The notes under the pieces were generated by a model, which made no database searches, was not told the origin of the DNA, and saw only the letters and a list, made by a program, of their open reading frames with translations. A stretch of 64,000 nucleotides of DNA from the NCBI RefSeq assembly GCF_900100795.1, contig NZ_FNCO01000002.1, forward strand, positions 372,001 through 436,000, in the 5' to 3' direction. Shown here piece by piece: positions 9,599 through 18,217 of the stretch. Every line of letters begins with the position of its first letter. The stretch's first letter is position 1. Made by a program: the position numbers and the translations under genes. The DNA comes from Pseudomonas abietaniphila (lineage in GTDB: Bacteria > Pseudomonadota > Gammaproteobacteria > Pseudomonadales > Pseudomonadaceae).

Positions 9599-10147
9599 AT
9601 GGATACGGGGTCACGACTCAAGTTAGTGCGGGAAAGCTACAAGATGTCCCAGCGAGAGCTGGCCAGACGCAGCGGTGTCGCCAACGGCACCATCTCCTTG
9701 ATTGAACTCAACCGCGTCAGCCCTTCGGTCAGCTCGCTGAAAAAGCTGCTCGAAGGGTTTCCCATGACGCTGGCCGACTTCTTTTCCTTCGACCAGCCGC
9801 CTCAGGAACAGCGTTATGTCTTCCGTGCAGGCGAGCAACCCGACCTCGGCCGCGACGGCCTGCGCCTGTTGCTGATTGGCGCGTCGGTGCCGAGCCGTCA
9901 GATGCGGATGTTGCGCGAGCAGTATGCGCCGGGCGCAGGTTCGGGAGCAGAGCCGATCGTGCATGCGCAAGGCGAGGAGTGTGGGTTGGTCACGCGCGGC
10001 ACCATCGAACTGACCGTCGACGGACAGATCAGCATTCTAAATGCTGGCGACGGCTACTACTTCCCGACCACGCTGCCTCACAGTTTTCGCAACATTGGCC
10101 AGGATGAAGCTGAAATCATCAGCGCCAACACGCCTGCAAACTTTTGA
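9599..10147 (+). CDS. XRE-family regulator with C-terminal cupin (PuuR-like)
   Basis: 182-residue regulator with an N-terminal helix-turn-helix (MSQRELARRSGVANGTISLI) and a C-terminal cupin domain (EPIVHAQGEECGLVTRGTIE, later GDGYYFPTTLPHSFRN). This architecture is shared with PuuR and related regulators of polyamine or amino-acid catabolism, in which the cupin senses a small molecule. The ATG at 9599 gives MDTGSRLKLVRE; an upstream in-frame TTG is less convincing. No obvious target operon lies beside it, so its regulon is unknown. Confidence 0.87.
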   Translation: MDTGSRLKLVRESYKMSQRELARRSGVANGTISLIELNRVSPSVSSLKKLLEGFPMTLADFFSFDQPPQEQRYVFRAGEQPDLGRDGLRLLLIGASVPSRQMRMLREQYAPGAGSGAEPIVHAQGEECGLVTRGTIELTVDGQISILNAGDGYYFPTTLPHSFRNIGQDEAEIISANTPANF

Positions 10148-10172
10148 GGCAGCCGGCAAGAAATACAGGCAC

Positions 10173-10215
10173 AAAAAAAGCCGCTATTCCGTTATCTCAG
10201 ACGGCGTAGCGGCTT
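10173..10215 (-). terminator. Intrinsic terminator, leftward
   Basis: Nine-base stem AAGCCGCTA/TAGCGGCTT with a 20-base loop and seven T on the minus strand. It serves the leftward winged-helix gene at 10371-10733 and sits just past the stop of the cupin regulator. Confidence 0.72.
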
Positions 10216-10370
10216 GAAGGAGCGGTATCAAATCGGCGGATTTGATGGGTTTGAATGTACCGGCTCACTTCGCTCCTCGCCAGCCATCGTTTGACAAGAC
10301 TGTATTGCCAGACTGGAAACAATACAGTTCATTCGTGCAGAGAACGGGTTCTCACTTTTGCGCGCCAAGG

Positions 10371-10733
10371 TCAGCTTTGTTGATGCACCAGCCCCTTTTC
10401 GGGGGCGTCTTCCACCGCCGCGAGTCGGTAACCCACGCCATGCAGGGTGTGAATCAGCGCCACCTCAAAGCCGATGTCGACAACCTGCCTGATCTCATGA
10501 ATGCGAGTGGCCACTCCATTCTTGTTCTTCAGCGTGCCATCGCCCCACAAGACCGTTGCGATTTCCGATTGCGTCACGATGGCCGGGCTTCTGCGCATCA
10601 GCAGAGCGAGCACTTCGATGTTGGTGGGATTAAGTCTTAACGGTTTCCCATCACGAACCACCTTGTACTGCGTCACGTTGAGGAACAGGTCCTCAACGGT
10701 GAGAATTTCGTGGGTTCTGGGCGGGCGGAACAT
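10371..10733 (-). CDS. Orphan OmpR/PhoB-type winged-helix DNA-binding protein
   Basis: A 120-residue protein that is essentially only a C-terminal OmpR-type DNA-binding domain: LRLNPTNIEVLALLMRR, then QSEIATVLWGD, NGVATRIHEIRQVVD and the wing motif IHTLHGVGYRL. No receiver domain, membrane helix or sensor module is present, so it is not a normal response regulator. The ATG at 10733 (MFRPPRTHEI) begins close to the domain; an upstream frame is open but has a poor sequence. It could be a stand-alone regulator like those of some virulence systems, or a truncated one. The terminator at 10173-10215 follows it. Confidence 0.72.
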   Translation of the reverse strand: MFRPPRTHEILTVEDLFLNVTQYKVVRDGKPLRLNPTNIEVLALLMRRSPAIVTQSEIATVLWGDGTLKNKNGVATRIHEIRQVVDIGFEVALIHTLHGVGYRLAAVEDAPEKGLVHQQS

Positions 10734-11016
10734 GCGCGAGTGTCTCTTGCGAACGTGTGATTCTAAGGGGAGCGTACAGCCGCAGATGTAAAAAATTAGT
10801 TCGGCCACGGTGAAAGGTCTGTTGCACCAGCAAGGACGAAGTAATCGGCCTCTCCCCATCGTCAGCATTGATAACGTTTCTGCTCCCATCATCCGCCTTG
10901 ATGCGAGGTATCGGATCTTGCGATTTCCTTTCCATTGAGCCGGCGACGAAGATAAGTCCCAAGAGCAAACAACATGACAGCTTGCTCACTTAAGCCCTTA
11001 TCTTTGGAGATACATC

Positions 11017-11295
11017 ATGAAATATGTACTGTTCGCGGCACTCTCGTTGGCCAGCGTCTATGCCTCCGCTCAAGAGTCGGTAAGCTCGGTGAGCGATACC
11101 CAGGTCAGCGCGCAAACTCAACGCTACAACCAGCACAAAGGGCTGGATGTGTCGAAAGTCATCAGCAGCACCACTGCTCAGGACGTTCAAAAAGTGGACG
11201 GCCCGGTGAATGCGCAACTGGTCTACCTTGACAGTGCTGGCGTGAAGCACACCCTTGATTACACCATCCAGGGCTACGGTCGTCAGAACGGGTAA
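11017..11295 (+). CDS. DUF2790 small periplasmic protein
   Basis: A 92-residue exported protein. It has a signal peptide (MKYVLFAALSLASVYASA, cleavage likely after ASA) and a DUF2790 domain: YNQHKGLDVSKVIS, then a later block ending YLDSAGVKHTLDYTIQGYG. The family is small, periplasmic and almost confined to Pseudomonas; its function is unknown. Unlike the paralogue at 57960-58208 it lacks cysteines in the mature part. It is monocistronic, with a strong terminator behind it. Confidence 0.85.
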   Translation: MKYVLFAALSLASVYASAQESVSSVSDTQVSAQTQRYNQHKGLDVSKVISSTTAQDVQKVDGPVNAQLVYLDSAGVKHTLDYTIQGYGRQNG

Positions 11296-11337
11296 TGAGC
11301 GAACGGCCCCATGACTTCTGAATTACGCTTCAAATCA

Positions 11338-11368
11338 ACGCCGCATCCACGATGCGGCGTTTTTTTTT
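11338..11368 (+). terminator. Intrinsic terminator after the DUF2790 gene
   Basis: Perfect 10-base stem ACGCCGCATC/GATGCGGCGT with a three-base loop, followed by nine T. It lies 42 bases past the DUF2790 stop codon. Confidence 0.92.
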
Positions 11369-11548
11369 GCGCGTTTTCATAACCGCTGAACCTTCCACGC
11401 CGGGCGGAATCCACTTTTCTCCGGCTGTCGTGTCTGCCCCGATGCCGTACCCGCATCTCTGGCCGACATCAGGCGGTCGCCGGAAAAAAACTGTGCCTGG
11501 GCCAGACCCCCGAAGGCATGTTCAGTGCAACTGCAGTGGGAGCTCACG

Positions 11549-12235
11549 ATGCAGCCTTATGTCATTTGCCACATGATGTCGTCTCTGGACGGCCACGCGC
11601 TTACCGATGGTTGGGATCGCCCGTTCAAAAATGCCGCCGGGCAGCTCTATGAAAAACTGGCCAAGACGTATGAATTCGACGCGTGGATATGCGGGCGCGT
11701 GACCATGCAGGAGGTGGCGCACGACGAAGGCTACCCGACAGGCCTGGCCAACTCGCCGATTCCCCGGACTGACCATTTCGTTGATCGCAACGCCGCCTCT
11801 TATGCCATTTCCATCGACCCTCACGGGAAGGTTGGCTGGAAGAAGAATCAGGCGCTGGGTTCTCACGTGGTCGAGGTGCTGACAGAAGGCGTTTCGGACG
11901 ATTATCTGGCGTACCTGCAATCCATCGACGTGTCGTACCTGTTTGCAGGCAAAACCGACATCGACCTCAAGAACGTGGTCGATACGCTCCACAAGGAGCT
12001 GGGTTGCAAGCGATTGATCGTCGAAGGCGGCCCGCACATCAGTGGCTCGTTCGTGAATGCCGGTCTGGTGGACGAGGTCAGTGTGCTGATTCTACCGCTG
12101 GTGGATGGCCGGGGAGCGCACCCGGCATCCTTCGAGATTTCGCCCAGTGCCTGGACGCAACCGGTGCACCTGACCCTGGCGTCGGCCGAGGTGCAGGAAG
12201 GCGGCGGAGTGTGGTTGCGTTACCGCCGTGGTTGA
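11549..12235 (+). CDS. RibD C-terminal-domain (dihydrofolate reductase-like) protein
   Basis: A 228-residue member of the RibD-C/DHFR-fold reductases, which reduce pyrimidine or pterin-like substrates with NADPH. Family features visible are CHMMSSLDGHALTDGWDRPF at the N-terminus, the DAWICGRVTMQE segment, KRLIVEGGPHISGSFVNAGLVDEVSV (the conserved EGG loop) and a closing LTLASAEVQEGGGVWLRYR. It has no deaminase domain, so it is not a complete riboflavin biosynthesis RibD; free-standing homologues are common and of unknown substrate. The start at 11549 follows a GGGAG ribosome-binding site. Confidence 0.85.
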   Translation: MQPYVICHMMSSLDGHALTDGWDRPFKNAAGQLYEKLAKTYEFDAWICGRVTMQEVAHDEGYPTGLANSPIPRTDHFVDRNAASYAISIDPHGKVGWKKNQALGSHVVEVLTEGVSDDYLAYLQSIDVSYLFAGKTDIDLKNVVDTLHKELGCKRLIVEGGPHISGSFVNAGLVDEVSVLILPLVDGRGAHPASFEISPSAWTQPVHLTLASAEVQEGGGVWLRYRRG

Positions 12236-12322
12236 TCGCTGAGCGCGAAACGAAGCGCAGGCCTGACCGTGATTCTGCCGGTGCCTGACTCAGCGCCGGG
12301 CAGTCAACCAAACGGCAGCGGG

Positions 12323-13558
12323 TCAGCGTGCAGCTTTATCAAGCATCGCCAGCAGCAGAACGTTAGCACCGGCTTCGGCCCAGTGAGGGTGAATGTGTTC
12401 GGCTTCGTTGTGGCTCAAACCGTCGACGCAAGGCACAAATATCATCGACGTGGGTGCGACCTTGCTGAGGTAGCAGGCGTCGTGGCCCGCGCCTGAAATC
12501 ATCTTGCGATGGCTGTAGCCCAACTCAACCGCGGCCCGCTCGACGCTGTCGATGCACGCCGCATCGAAGGCAATGGGCGCGTACTGGAAGATCTGTTTTA
12601 ACTCATGCTGCAAACCGGTCTTCTCGGCAATGGCAACCACTTCGCGACGCAGTTCCCCGTCGAGGATTTCCAGGACTGCCTCGTTGGGGTGACGGAATTC
12701 GACACTGAACAACACGCGCCCCGGCACGACATTGCGCGAGTTGGGGAATACGTTGACCCAACCCACGGTGGCGCGCCCTTCGTCGCCCTGAGCGACACCC
12801 ATCGCGTTTACCGCTTCGACGACCCGCGACAGGCCGAGCAGGGCGTCCAGCCGATGATTCATCGGCGTTGTACCGGCATGGGCGCTGCGGCCAGTGAGTT
12901 CGATTTCATACCAGCGCTGACCTTGCGCACCGGTGACGACGCCAATGGTGATGTCTTCGGCTTCGAGAATCGGGCCTTGCTCAATGTGCAGTTCGAAGGC
13001 GGCGTGGATCTCGCGCCCGCCCATGGGCTCGTTGCCCGCGTAGCCGATATCCTTCAGCGCCTCGCCGATGCTGATGCCCTTGGCGTCGGTGCGGGACAGG
13101 CCGTATTCGAGGTCGAACACGCCGGTGTAGACGCCGGAAGCGATCATCGCCGGCGCGAAGCGCGAGCCTTCTTCGTTGGTCCAGTTAACCACCTCGATGG
13201 CGCGGTCAGTCTGGATGTTGTGATCGTTGAGCGTGCGGATCACTTCAAGGCCTGCGAGCACGCCATAGATGCCGTCAAACTTTCCACCCGCTGGCTGGGA
13301 GTCGCCATGGGACCCGGTCAGCACGGGTGACAGACTCTCGTGACGGCCAGGGCGGCGGGCGAACATGTTGCCCATGGCGTCGACGCGCAACGTACATCCC
13401 GCTTGCGTGGCCCAACGGGCGAACAGGTCACGGCCGATCCGGTCTTCTTCGGTGAGTGCCAGGCGTGAGACACCGCCTTTGGGCGTGCCGCCGATCTGAG
13501 CCATTTCCATCAGCGAATCCCAGAAGCGCGCTGCGTTGATCCGGGGAGAACTCGTCAT
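12323..13558 (-). CDS. atcC: Zn-dependent N-carbamoyl-L-amino-acid hydrolase (probable N-carbamoyl-L-cysteine hydrolase)
   Basis: M20-type hydantoinase/carbamoylase family amidase of 411 residues. Metal-site motifs are visible: GSHGDSQPAGGKFDG (His and Asp ligands), NEEGSRF (catalytic/ligand Glu), HIEQGP (His ligand) and AGHDACY near the C-terminus, with the dimerisation/substrate Arg region FPNSRNVVPG. Such enzymes cleave N-carbamoyl amino acids to the amino acid, CO2 and ammonia. Its ATG overlaps the stop of the L-ATC hydrolase-like gene by 4 bases. In known Pseudomonas strains an atcB-atcC pair converts L-2-amino-thiazoline-4-carboxylate via N-carbamoyl-L-cysteine to L-cysteine; the specific assignment here rests on that pairing. 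Confidence 0.82.
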   Translation of the reverse strand: MTSSPRINAARFWDSLMEMAQIGGTPKGGVSRLALTEEDRIGRDLFARWATQAGCTLRVDAMGNMFARRPGRHESLSPVLTGSHGDSQPAGGKFDGIYGVLAGLEVIRTLNDHNIQTDRAIEVVNWTNEEGSRFAPAMIASGVYTGVFDLEYGLSRTDAKGISIGEALKDIGYAGNEPMGGREIHAAFELHIEQGPILEAEDITIGVVTGAQGQRWYEIELTGRSAHAGTTPMNHRLDALLGLSRVVEAVNAMGVAQGDEGRATVGWVNVFPNSRNVVPGRVLFSVEFRHPNEAVLEILDGELRREVVAIAEKTGLQHELKQIFQYAPIAFDAACIDSVERAAVELGYSHRKMISGAGHDACYLSKVAPTSMIFVPCVDGLSHNEAEHIHPHWAEAGANVLLLAMLDKAAR

Positions 13559-14046
13559 TGCTCAGGCTCCTGATCCTTGACCTTGTAGCGGAAGTTGCAG
13601 TGCGTTGCGCCCTGCATGATGGTCTGGGTGCGCGTGAGCTCGACGTTGGGGTCGTAACCGACGATGAACACTTCGTCGCGGTTGCAGGACAGCAGATGGC
13701 CGATTTCGCCAAGGCCCATCTCGTGGTACATCTCGGCGTAGCGGCAGCGGTGCACGTCGTAGTCGTAGTGGGTCGCGTCGCTGGCGATGATTTCCACCTT
13801 CAGCGCGTCGTCCTGCTCCCACAACGCTTGCAACGCTACAAAACCCTCCAGGTTCGGTCCCTGGGGTTCGCGGGAAGCGAAGTACTCGCCGGCTTTGACG
13901 GCCGCCTGGGAAACGGCTTCGCCAATCACTGCCTGGGCGCTCTCTTTGCCGTAGTCGCGTACCAGGATGTCGTAGATCGGTTTGATGATCTCAGCTTCGA
14001 TTCGCCGCCGGGCCAGGATGCCCAGTTCACCTTCGACAGCGCTCAT
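13555..14046 (-). CDS. atcB: L-2-amino-thiazoline-4-carboxylic acid hydrolase family protein
   Basis: A 163-residue protein matching the L-ATC hydrolase family (Pfam ATC_hydrolase). It opens with an alpha-helical region (LARRRIEAEIIKPIYDIL) and contains the conserved His/Cys/Asp-rich core: ATHYDYDVHRCRYAEMYHEM, then IGHLLSCNRDEVF and a closing TIMQGATHCNFRY. The enzyme opens the thiazoline ring of L-ATC to give N-carbamoyl-L-cysteine, which the coupled downstream gene (4-base overlap) should hydrolyse to cysteine. A LysR gene is divergent. Members of the family also occur with other amidases, so the natural substrate could be a related amidine. Confidence 0.8.
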   Translation of the reverse strand: MSAVEGELGILARRRIEAEIIKPIYDILVRDYGKESAQAVIGEAVSQAAVKAGEYFASREPQGPNLEGFVALQALWEQDDALKVEIIASDATHYDYDVHRCRYAEMYHEMGLGEIGHLLSCNRDEVFIVGYDPNVELTRTQTIMQGATHCNFRYKVKDQEPEQ

Positions 14047-14284
14047 GTCAGTTCTCCTCGGTTTACGGTCAGAAAGGGGCGGCCCGTTCGCTGCGGGATC
14101 CCCCCTTGTTCTTGCTGCAGCAAAGCATCACGGCTTGCCGAAACGCACACTAGGCAATCATTCTATATTTATCAACTATCAAAAGTTCATAACCTTAAAA
14201 GTGGGTGTGATTAGTGAATGTATGCGTTCTTATAGCCGTGGGTCAGGGTTGTTCAGGCGGTTTAATTAGATTTAGACTCAATAC

Positions 14285-15181
14285 ATGAATAATACAGAAC
14301 AGTTGGAAAATGACCCTCCGCTGCGGGCCGTTCGGACTTTTGAGGCGTTCGCGCGACATGGTGGCGTCAATACCGCCGCCCGGGAGCTGGATGTCTCGCC
14401 CTCGGCTATCAGCCATCAATTGCGTCTGCTCGAGGCTTTTCTCGGCCAGGCGCTGACCTCACGGCAGGGGCGCAACCTGATCCTGACCGACGAGGGAAGG
14501 GAATACTACCGGGCGATCCGTTCGGCATTTTCCGTGCTGCGCAGCGCCACAGAGCATGTTCGGGAAAAGTCGGCGACGCGGCAGGTCACCATCAGCCTGA
14601 TTCCGATGTTCGGCATCAATCTGTTTATTCCACGGCTCGGTGAGTTTCTTGCCGAGAACACTGGCGTCGACGTCAACGTGACCTACGCCAACCACCGCAG
14701 TTACCCCAGCGACGCTGCTGACATTTCCATTCGTTTCGGCAGCGGGCTTTGGGCGGGTTACCACAGCGAGCCGCTCATTCCTGGGGACGTGACGGCGTGG
14801 TGCAGTCCGGCCTTTCTGGCGCGTCACGGCAGTATCGATACGCCGCAGGCATTGATCGATCTGCCGTTGCTGCATGACGAGGAGCGCGGCACGTGGGGGC
14901 AATGGTTGCAAGCTGCCGGGGTCAGGCACCCGGCAGCGCTGCAAGGACTGCTGTTCGAGGATGGCCAGCTCGCGCTGACCGCTGCACTTAATGGACTGGG
15001 TTGCGCATTACTGCGCGAGCCCTTGATCACGCCGCTGCGTGATCGGGGTGAGCTGCTCAAGCTGTTCGACCAGACCCTGGACGACGGTCGCGCCTATTAC
15101 CTGTGCCGCCGCGCCGATGGCGAGTTGTCCCGCGAAGGGTTGAATCTTTACAGCTGGCTCAAGCGCGTGCTGCTGGCGTGA
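14285..15181 (+). CDS. LysR-family regulator, GcvA-like
   Basis: 298-residue LysR-type transcriptional regulator. The N-terminal helix-turn-helix (FEAFARHGGVNTAARELDVS, PSAISHQLRLLEAFLG) is clear, followed by the two-lobed periplasmic-binding-like effector domain (DISIRFGSGLWAGYHSEPL, and a later GLGCALLREPLITP). It is divergent from the atcB-atcC pair across about 240 bases and is the obvious candidate to control it. GcvA-like features are the short linker and the W-G-Q-W segment (TWGQWLQAAGV). The inducer is unknown; a thiazoline or N-carbamoyl compound would fit. Confidence 0.9.
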   Translation: MNNTEQLENDPPLRAVRTFEAFARHGGVNTAARELDVSPSAISHQLRLLEAFLGQALTSRQGRNLILTDEGREYYRAIRSAFSVLRSATEHVREKSATRQVTISLIPMFGINLFIPRLGEFLAENTGVDVNVTYANHRSYPSDAADISIRFGSGLWAGYHSEPLIPGDVTAWCSPAFLARHGSIDTPQALIDLPLLHDEERGTWGQWLQAAGVRHPAALQGLLFEDGQLALTAALNGLGCALLREPLITPLRDRGELLKLFDQTLDDGRAYYLCRRADGELSREGLNLYSWLKRVLLA

Positions 15182-15336
15182 GGTCCGACAGCAACGCGCT
15201 CTTTCCAGACCCTCGCGCTCACATGCAGAATCAGGTTGTGCGAACTTAAGCCTTGCTGAAACGCGATCTTCGTACCCTTAAGGTCAACCACTTGATGCGC
15301 TGGGCTGTGCTTTGGCGCCAACAGGGTTTCTGCCTC

Positions 15337-16233
15337 TTATCGCTGTGACAGCTCCGGTCGCCTGGTCAAGGCCCTCAGGAGAGTTTGTCCGTACAAACCG
15401 ACGCCCAGCCCTGAGACAATCAGCAGCACGGCGATCACTTTGTTGAGGGACAGTTGCTCATTGAAAATGACAGCCGAGCCAACCAGGCCGAAGACCGGAA
15501 CCAACAGCGATAACGGTGCGACGGTCGAGACGGGATAGCGCTTCATCAGCGAGTTCCATACCCAGTAACCGAACAGCGTGTTGGGGTAAACCTGAAACAG
15601 AATCGACAACACGGCGCGGGCGTCTATCTGACTCACCAGTGCGCGGTAACCGACCGATCCGTTCACCGCGTAATCAAGCGCAAACAGAGGGATGGGCGAA
15701 AACGCGCTGGACCACACCAGAAAGGCAAACACCTGTGTGGTCCTGGCTTTCTTGTTGATGACGTTAGCGACGCTCCAGGCCAGCGCGCCCAGCAGCACGA
15801 GCATCAGACCGGCCGATGTGACCGTTCCGTCGGCAATGGTGAGGATGCTGAGCAATCCACATGAGGCGATCCCCATGCCCGCGATCTGGTAACGGGAAAG
15901 TTTCTCGCGCAATACCCTGGCCCCCAAAAGGAGGGTGAAAAACGCACTGAGCTGAAGGACCAGCGAGGCGATGCCTGCCGACAAGCCTGACTGGATGCCG
16001 AGATTGACCACGCCCCACAACCCCACACCGAAGACCAGTCCATAGCCTACGATGTAGCGCCACGGCACATCAGGTTTCGGAATGAAAAAGATGGCGGGAA
16101 GGGCGCAGAGTGTGAAGCGAATGCCCGCAAGGATAAAAGGATCGACGGTGGTCAGGCCCAGCTTGATCACTGAGAAATTCAAACCCCAGATGGCCGTGAC
16201 CGCAATGGCGAGCAACAGGTGGCGGATTTTCAT
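15337..16233 (-). CDS. EamA/DMT-family exporter, cysteine/O-acetylserine exporter-like
   Basis: Ten-helix drug/metabolite transporter of 298 residues with two EamA repeats. It resembles E. coli EamA (exporter of O-acetylserine and cysteine): WGLNFSVIKLGLT at the start, AIFFIPKPDVPW, SAGIASLVLQLSAFFTLLLG, NVINKKA and APLSLLVPVFGLVGSA. The ATG overlaps the stop of the upstream MFS gene (ATGA), so both are translated together. Close to the ATC-to-cysteine genes, a role in exporting cysteine or a related metabolite is plausible but not shown. The longer open frame 5' of 16233 lies inside the MFS gene and is rejected. Confidence 0.86.
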   Translation of the reverse strand: MKIRHLLLAIAVTAIWGLNFSVIKLGLTTVDPFILAGIRFTLCALPAIFFIPKPDVPWRYIVGYGLVFGVGLWGVVNLGIQSGLSAGIASLVLQLSAFFTLLLGARVLREKLSRYQIAGMGIASCGLLSILTIADGTVTSAGLMLVLLGALAWSVANVINKKARTTQVFAFLVWSSAFSPIPLFALDYAVNGSVGYRALVSQIDARAVLSILFQVYPNTLFGYWVWNSLMKRYPVSTVAPLSLLVPVFGLVGSAVIFNEQLSLNKVIAVLLIVSGLGVGLYGQTLLRALTRRPELSQR

Positions 16234-17531
16234 CGGTGTCTTCCTTGATGGGATGTTGAGGAGGTTGCGGGATGACGCGTCAGGTACCAGAGAATCAGCG
16301 CGACAGCACTGATGGATGCGCCCAGCAGGCTGACGGCACACCATCCCCAGCGTTCATAGGTCTGGGTTGCCGCCACGGCGCCGAGTGCGCTGCCGATCGA
16401 GTAAAAGCCCATGTACGCGCCGACCATGCGGCTCTGGGCGTCAGGGCGCGCGGCAAAGATCAGGCTCTGACTGGTGACATGAACGGCCTGGACGGCGAAG
16501 TCGAGCAGGATCACGCCACAGGCAAAGGCGAGCAGTGACGTTTGTGCAAAGCTGATAGGCAACCATGAAAACGTCAGCACGCCCAGTGCAAGTCCGGTGA
16601 CGCGCTGCCCCGAACCTTGATCGGCCCAGCGGCCGGCTCGTCTGGCGGCCAGCGCACCGGCAACTCCGGCTAGACCGAACAGGCCGATGGCGGTGTGCGA
16701 CAACGAGAGCGGCGGGGCACTCAAGGGCAGCACCATTGCCGTCCACAACACGGAAAACGCAGCGAAGATGAGCAGGGCCAGCAGCCCTTTGACTCGCAGC
16801 AATGGATCGCTGAGCAGCAGCGTGAAAAGGGAGCTGATGAGGCTCAAGTACGTCCCTGGAGGCCTTGGCGACTCGGTGTCAGGGACCTTTTTCCAGAGCA
16901 CAGCGGCGAGGGTGAGCATCAATCCCGAGGACACGAAATAAACCGCTCGCCAACCGGCCTGATCGGCCACCAGCCCCGAGGCGAAACGCGCCAGCAGAAT
17001 CCCCAGCACAATGCCGCTGGTCACCGTGCCGACGGTTTGCCCACGTTGTGAGGGCTGGGCGAGCAGGGCGGCATAGGCGACCAGCACCTGAACGACCACT
17101 GCCATCAAGCCCACGACGATCATTGCGCCGAGCAGCGCCAGCCACGTTTGCGATGCGCCAACCGCTGCCAGTGCGATAGCCGACAGCACGATCTGACTCA
17201 ACACCAACCGTCTGCGGTTGACCAGATCGCCCAAGGGGACGATCAGCAGCAAACCCAGTGCGTAACCGGCCTGAGTGGCCGTGACCACGGCGCCGATCAG
17301 CCCGGAGGCGATTCCCATGCTCTCGGCCATCGAATTGAGCAACGGCTGGGCGAAATAGACGTTCGCGACCGCCAATGCACAGGTAATCGAAAACAAAAGG
17401 GTGAGCCCAGGAGAGAGAGCGGCATGGTTGTGGCCTGCCTTCTGCTCTTGGCCCGATAGCAGCGCCCTCGAGGCGCTTTCGGACAAACATCGTGTGGAGC
17501 GTTCCGTCTCAGCTGTCATCTCGCCGTCCAT
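16230..17531 (-). CDS. MFS efflux transporter (YnfM-like)
   Basis: 433-residue major facilitator with 12 predicted helices. The first helix reads ALAVANVYFAQPLLNSMAES, followed by TQAGYALGLLLIVPLGDL and NRRRLVLSQI at the conserved loop 2-3, as in DHA1-type drug or arabinose-efflux-like carriers. It is the first gene of a two-gene operon with the EamA-type exporter (4-base overlap) and divergent from an HxlR regulator with a palindromic operator between them, so it is probably induced by the compound that HxlR senses. Start could also be the ATG at 17519. Confidence 0.88.
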   Translation of the reverse strand: MDGEMTAETERSTRCLSESASRALLSGQEQKAGHNHAALSPGLTLLFSITCALAVANVYFAQPLLNSMAESMGIASGLIGAVVTATQAGYALGLLLIVPLGDLVNRRRLVLSQIVLSAIALAAVGASQTWLALLGAMIVVGLMAVVVQVLVAYAALLAQPSQRGQTVGTVTSGIVLGILLARFASGLVADQAGWRAVYFVSSGLMLTLAAVLWKKVPDTESPRPPGTYLSLISSLFTLLLSDPLLRVKGLLALLIFAAFSVLWTAMVLPLSAPPLSLSHTAIGLFGLAGVAGALAARRAGRWADQGSGQRVTGLALGVLTFSWLPISFAQTSLLAFACGVILLDFAVQAVHVTSQSLIFAARPDAQSRMVGAYMGFYSIGSALGAVAATQTYERWGWCAVSLLGASISAVALILWYLTRHPATSSTSHQGRHR

Positions 17532-17542
17532 CTCGTTAGACT

Positions 17543-17598
17543 GGTTGCAATTTGCAACCGAGGCGGATTTTTGCGCAATCCTGTTTCAAATTGCAACC
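17543..17598. promoter_or_regulatory. Candidate HxlR operator pair
   Basis: A perfect 17-base palindrome GGTTGCAA-T-TTGCAACC at 17543-17559 lies in the divergent region between the MFS and HxlR genes. A second, imperfect copy (GTTTCAAATTGCAACC) follows at 17583-17598, 40 bases on. Both sit where they can cover the two promoters, as expected for a dimeric winged-helix regulator. Confidence 0.65.
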
Positions 17599-17645
17599 AG
17601 AATTGTGAGGGTGTTGATTTGGCTTTTACGCCGAAGGGAAAGAAT

Positions 17646-18104
17646 ATGAACGAAGATGATGTGCCTGCAGGCAACGAATGCCCGGTCGCCAGGACGCTTG
17701 AAGCCATTGGTGATCGTTGGTCGCTGATGATCATTCGCGATGCGTTCGACGACATTCGCCGGTTCAGCGATTTTCAAAAGAGCCTGGGCATTGCTAGGAA
17801 TATTCTGGCGGCACGCTTGAAAGCACTGGTCGACGTCGGTGTGTTCGAGGTCTGTCCGGCTTCCGATGGCAGTGCCTACAAGGAGTACGTGCTGACAGAA
17901 AAAGGACGCGAGGTGTTTCCGATTGTCGTCAGCCTGCGGCAGTGGGGTGAGCGCTTCCAGTTTGAGCCGCACGAGACCCGCTCGCTGCTGCTGGACAATG
18001 CATCCGGCAAGCCGTTGATGACGATGGCGGTACGTTCATCGAGCGGCGAACAGCTCGGGCCTTCTGATTGTCACCGCGTGAGGGTCGTTGCCGAGGACAC
18101 ATGA
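17646..18104 (+). CDS. HxlR-family transcriptional regulator
   Basis: 152-residue winged-helix regulator of the HxlR/DUF24 (MarR-related) family. The family hallmarks are CPVARTLEAIGDRWSLMIIR, then FSDFQKSLGIARNILAARLK as the recognition helix and YVLTEKGREVFPIV as the wing. One N-terminal Cys (position 14) is at the site used for redox or electrophile sensing in some members. It is divergent from the MFS-EamA operon and should repress it through the palindromes at 17543-17598. The ATG at 17646 follows AAGGGAAAG. Confidence 0.9.
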   Translation: MNEDDVPAGNECPVARTLEAIGDRWSLMIIRDAFDDIRRFSDFQKSLGIARNILAARLKALVDVGVFEVCPASDGSAYKEYVLTEKGREVFPIVVSLRQWGERFQFEPHETRSLLLDNASGKPLMTMAVRSSSGEQLGPSDCHRVRVVAEDT

Positions 18105-18217
18105 ATCGGCAGACCCGCTGATTGCAACGTGCGCTGGCAGCTCACAACGACGCGCGGATCATCTGCTGCAGCACTTCGGACTGCGCTCGCGCAGAGTGTC
18201 TTCTCATAGGCCGAGCG

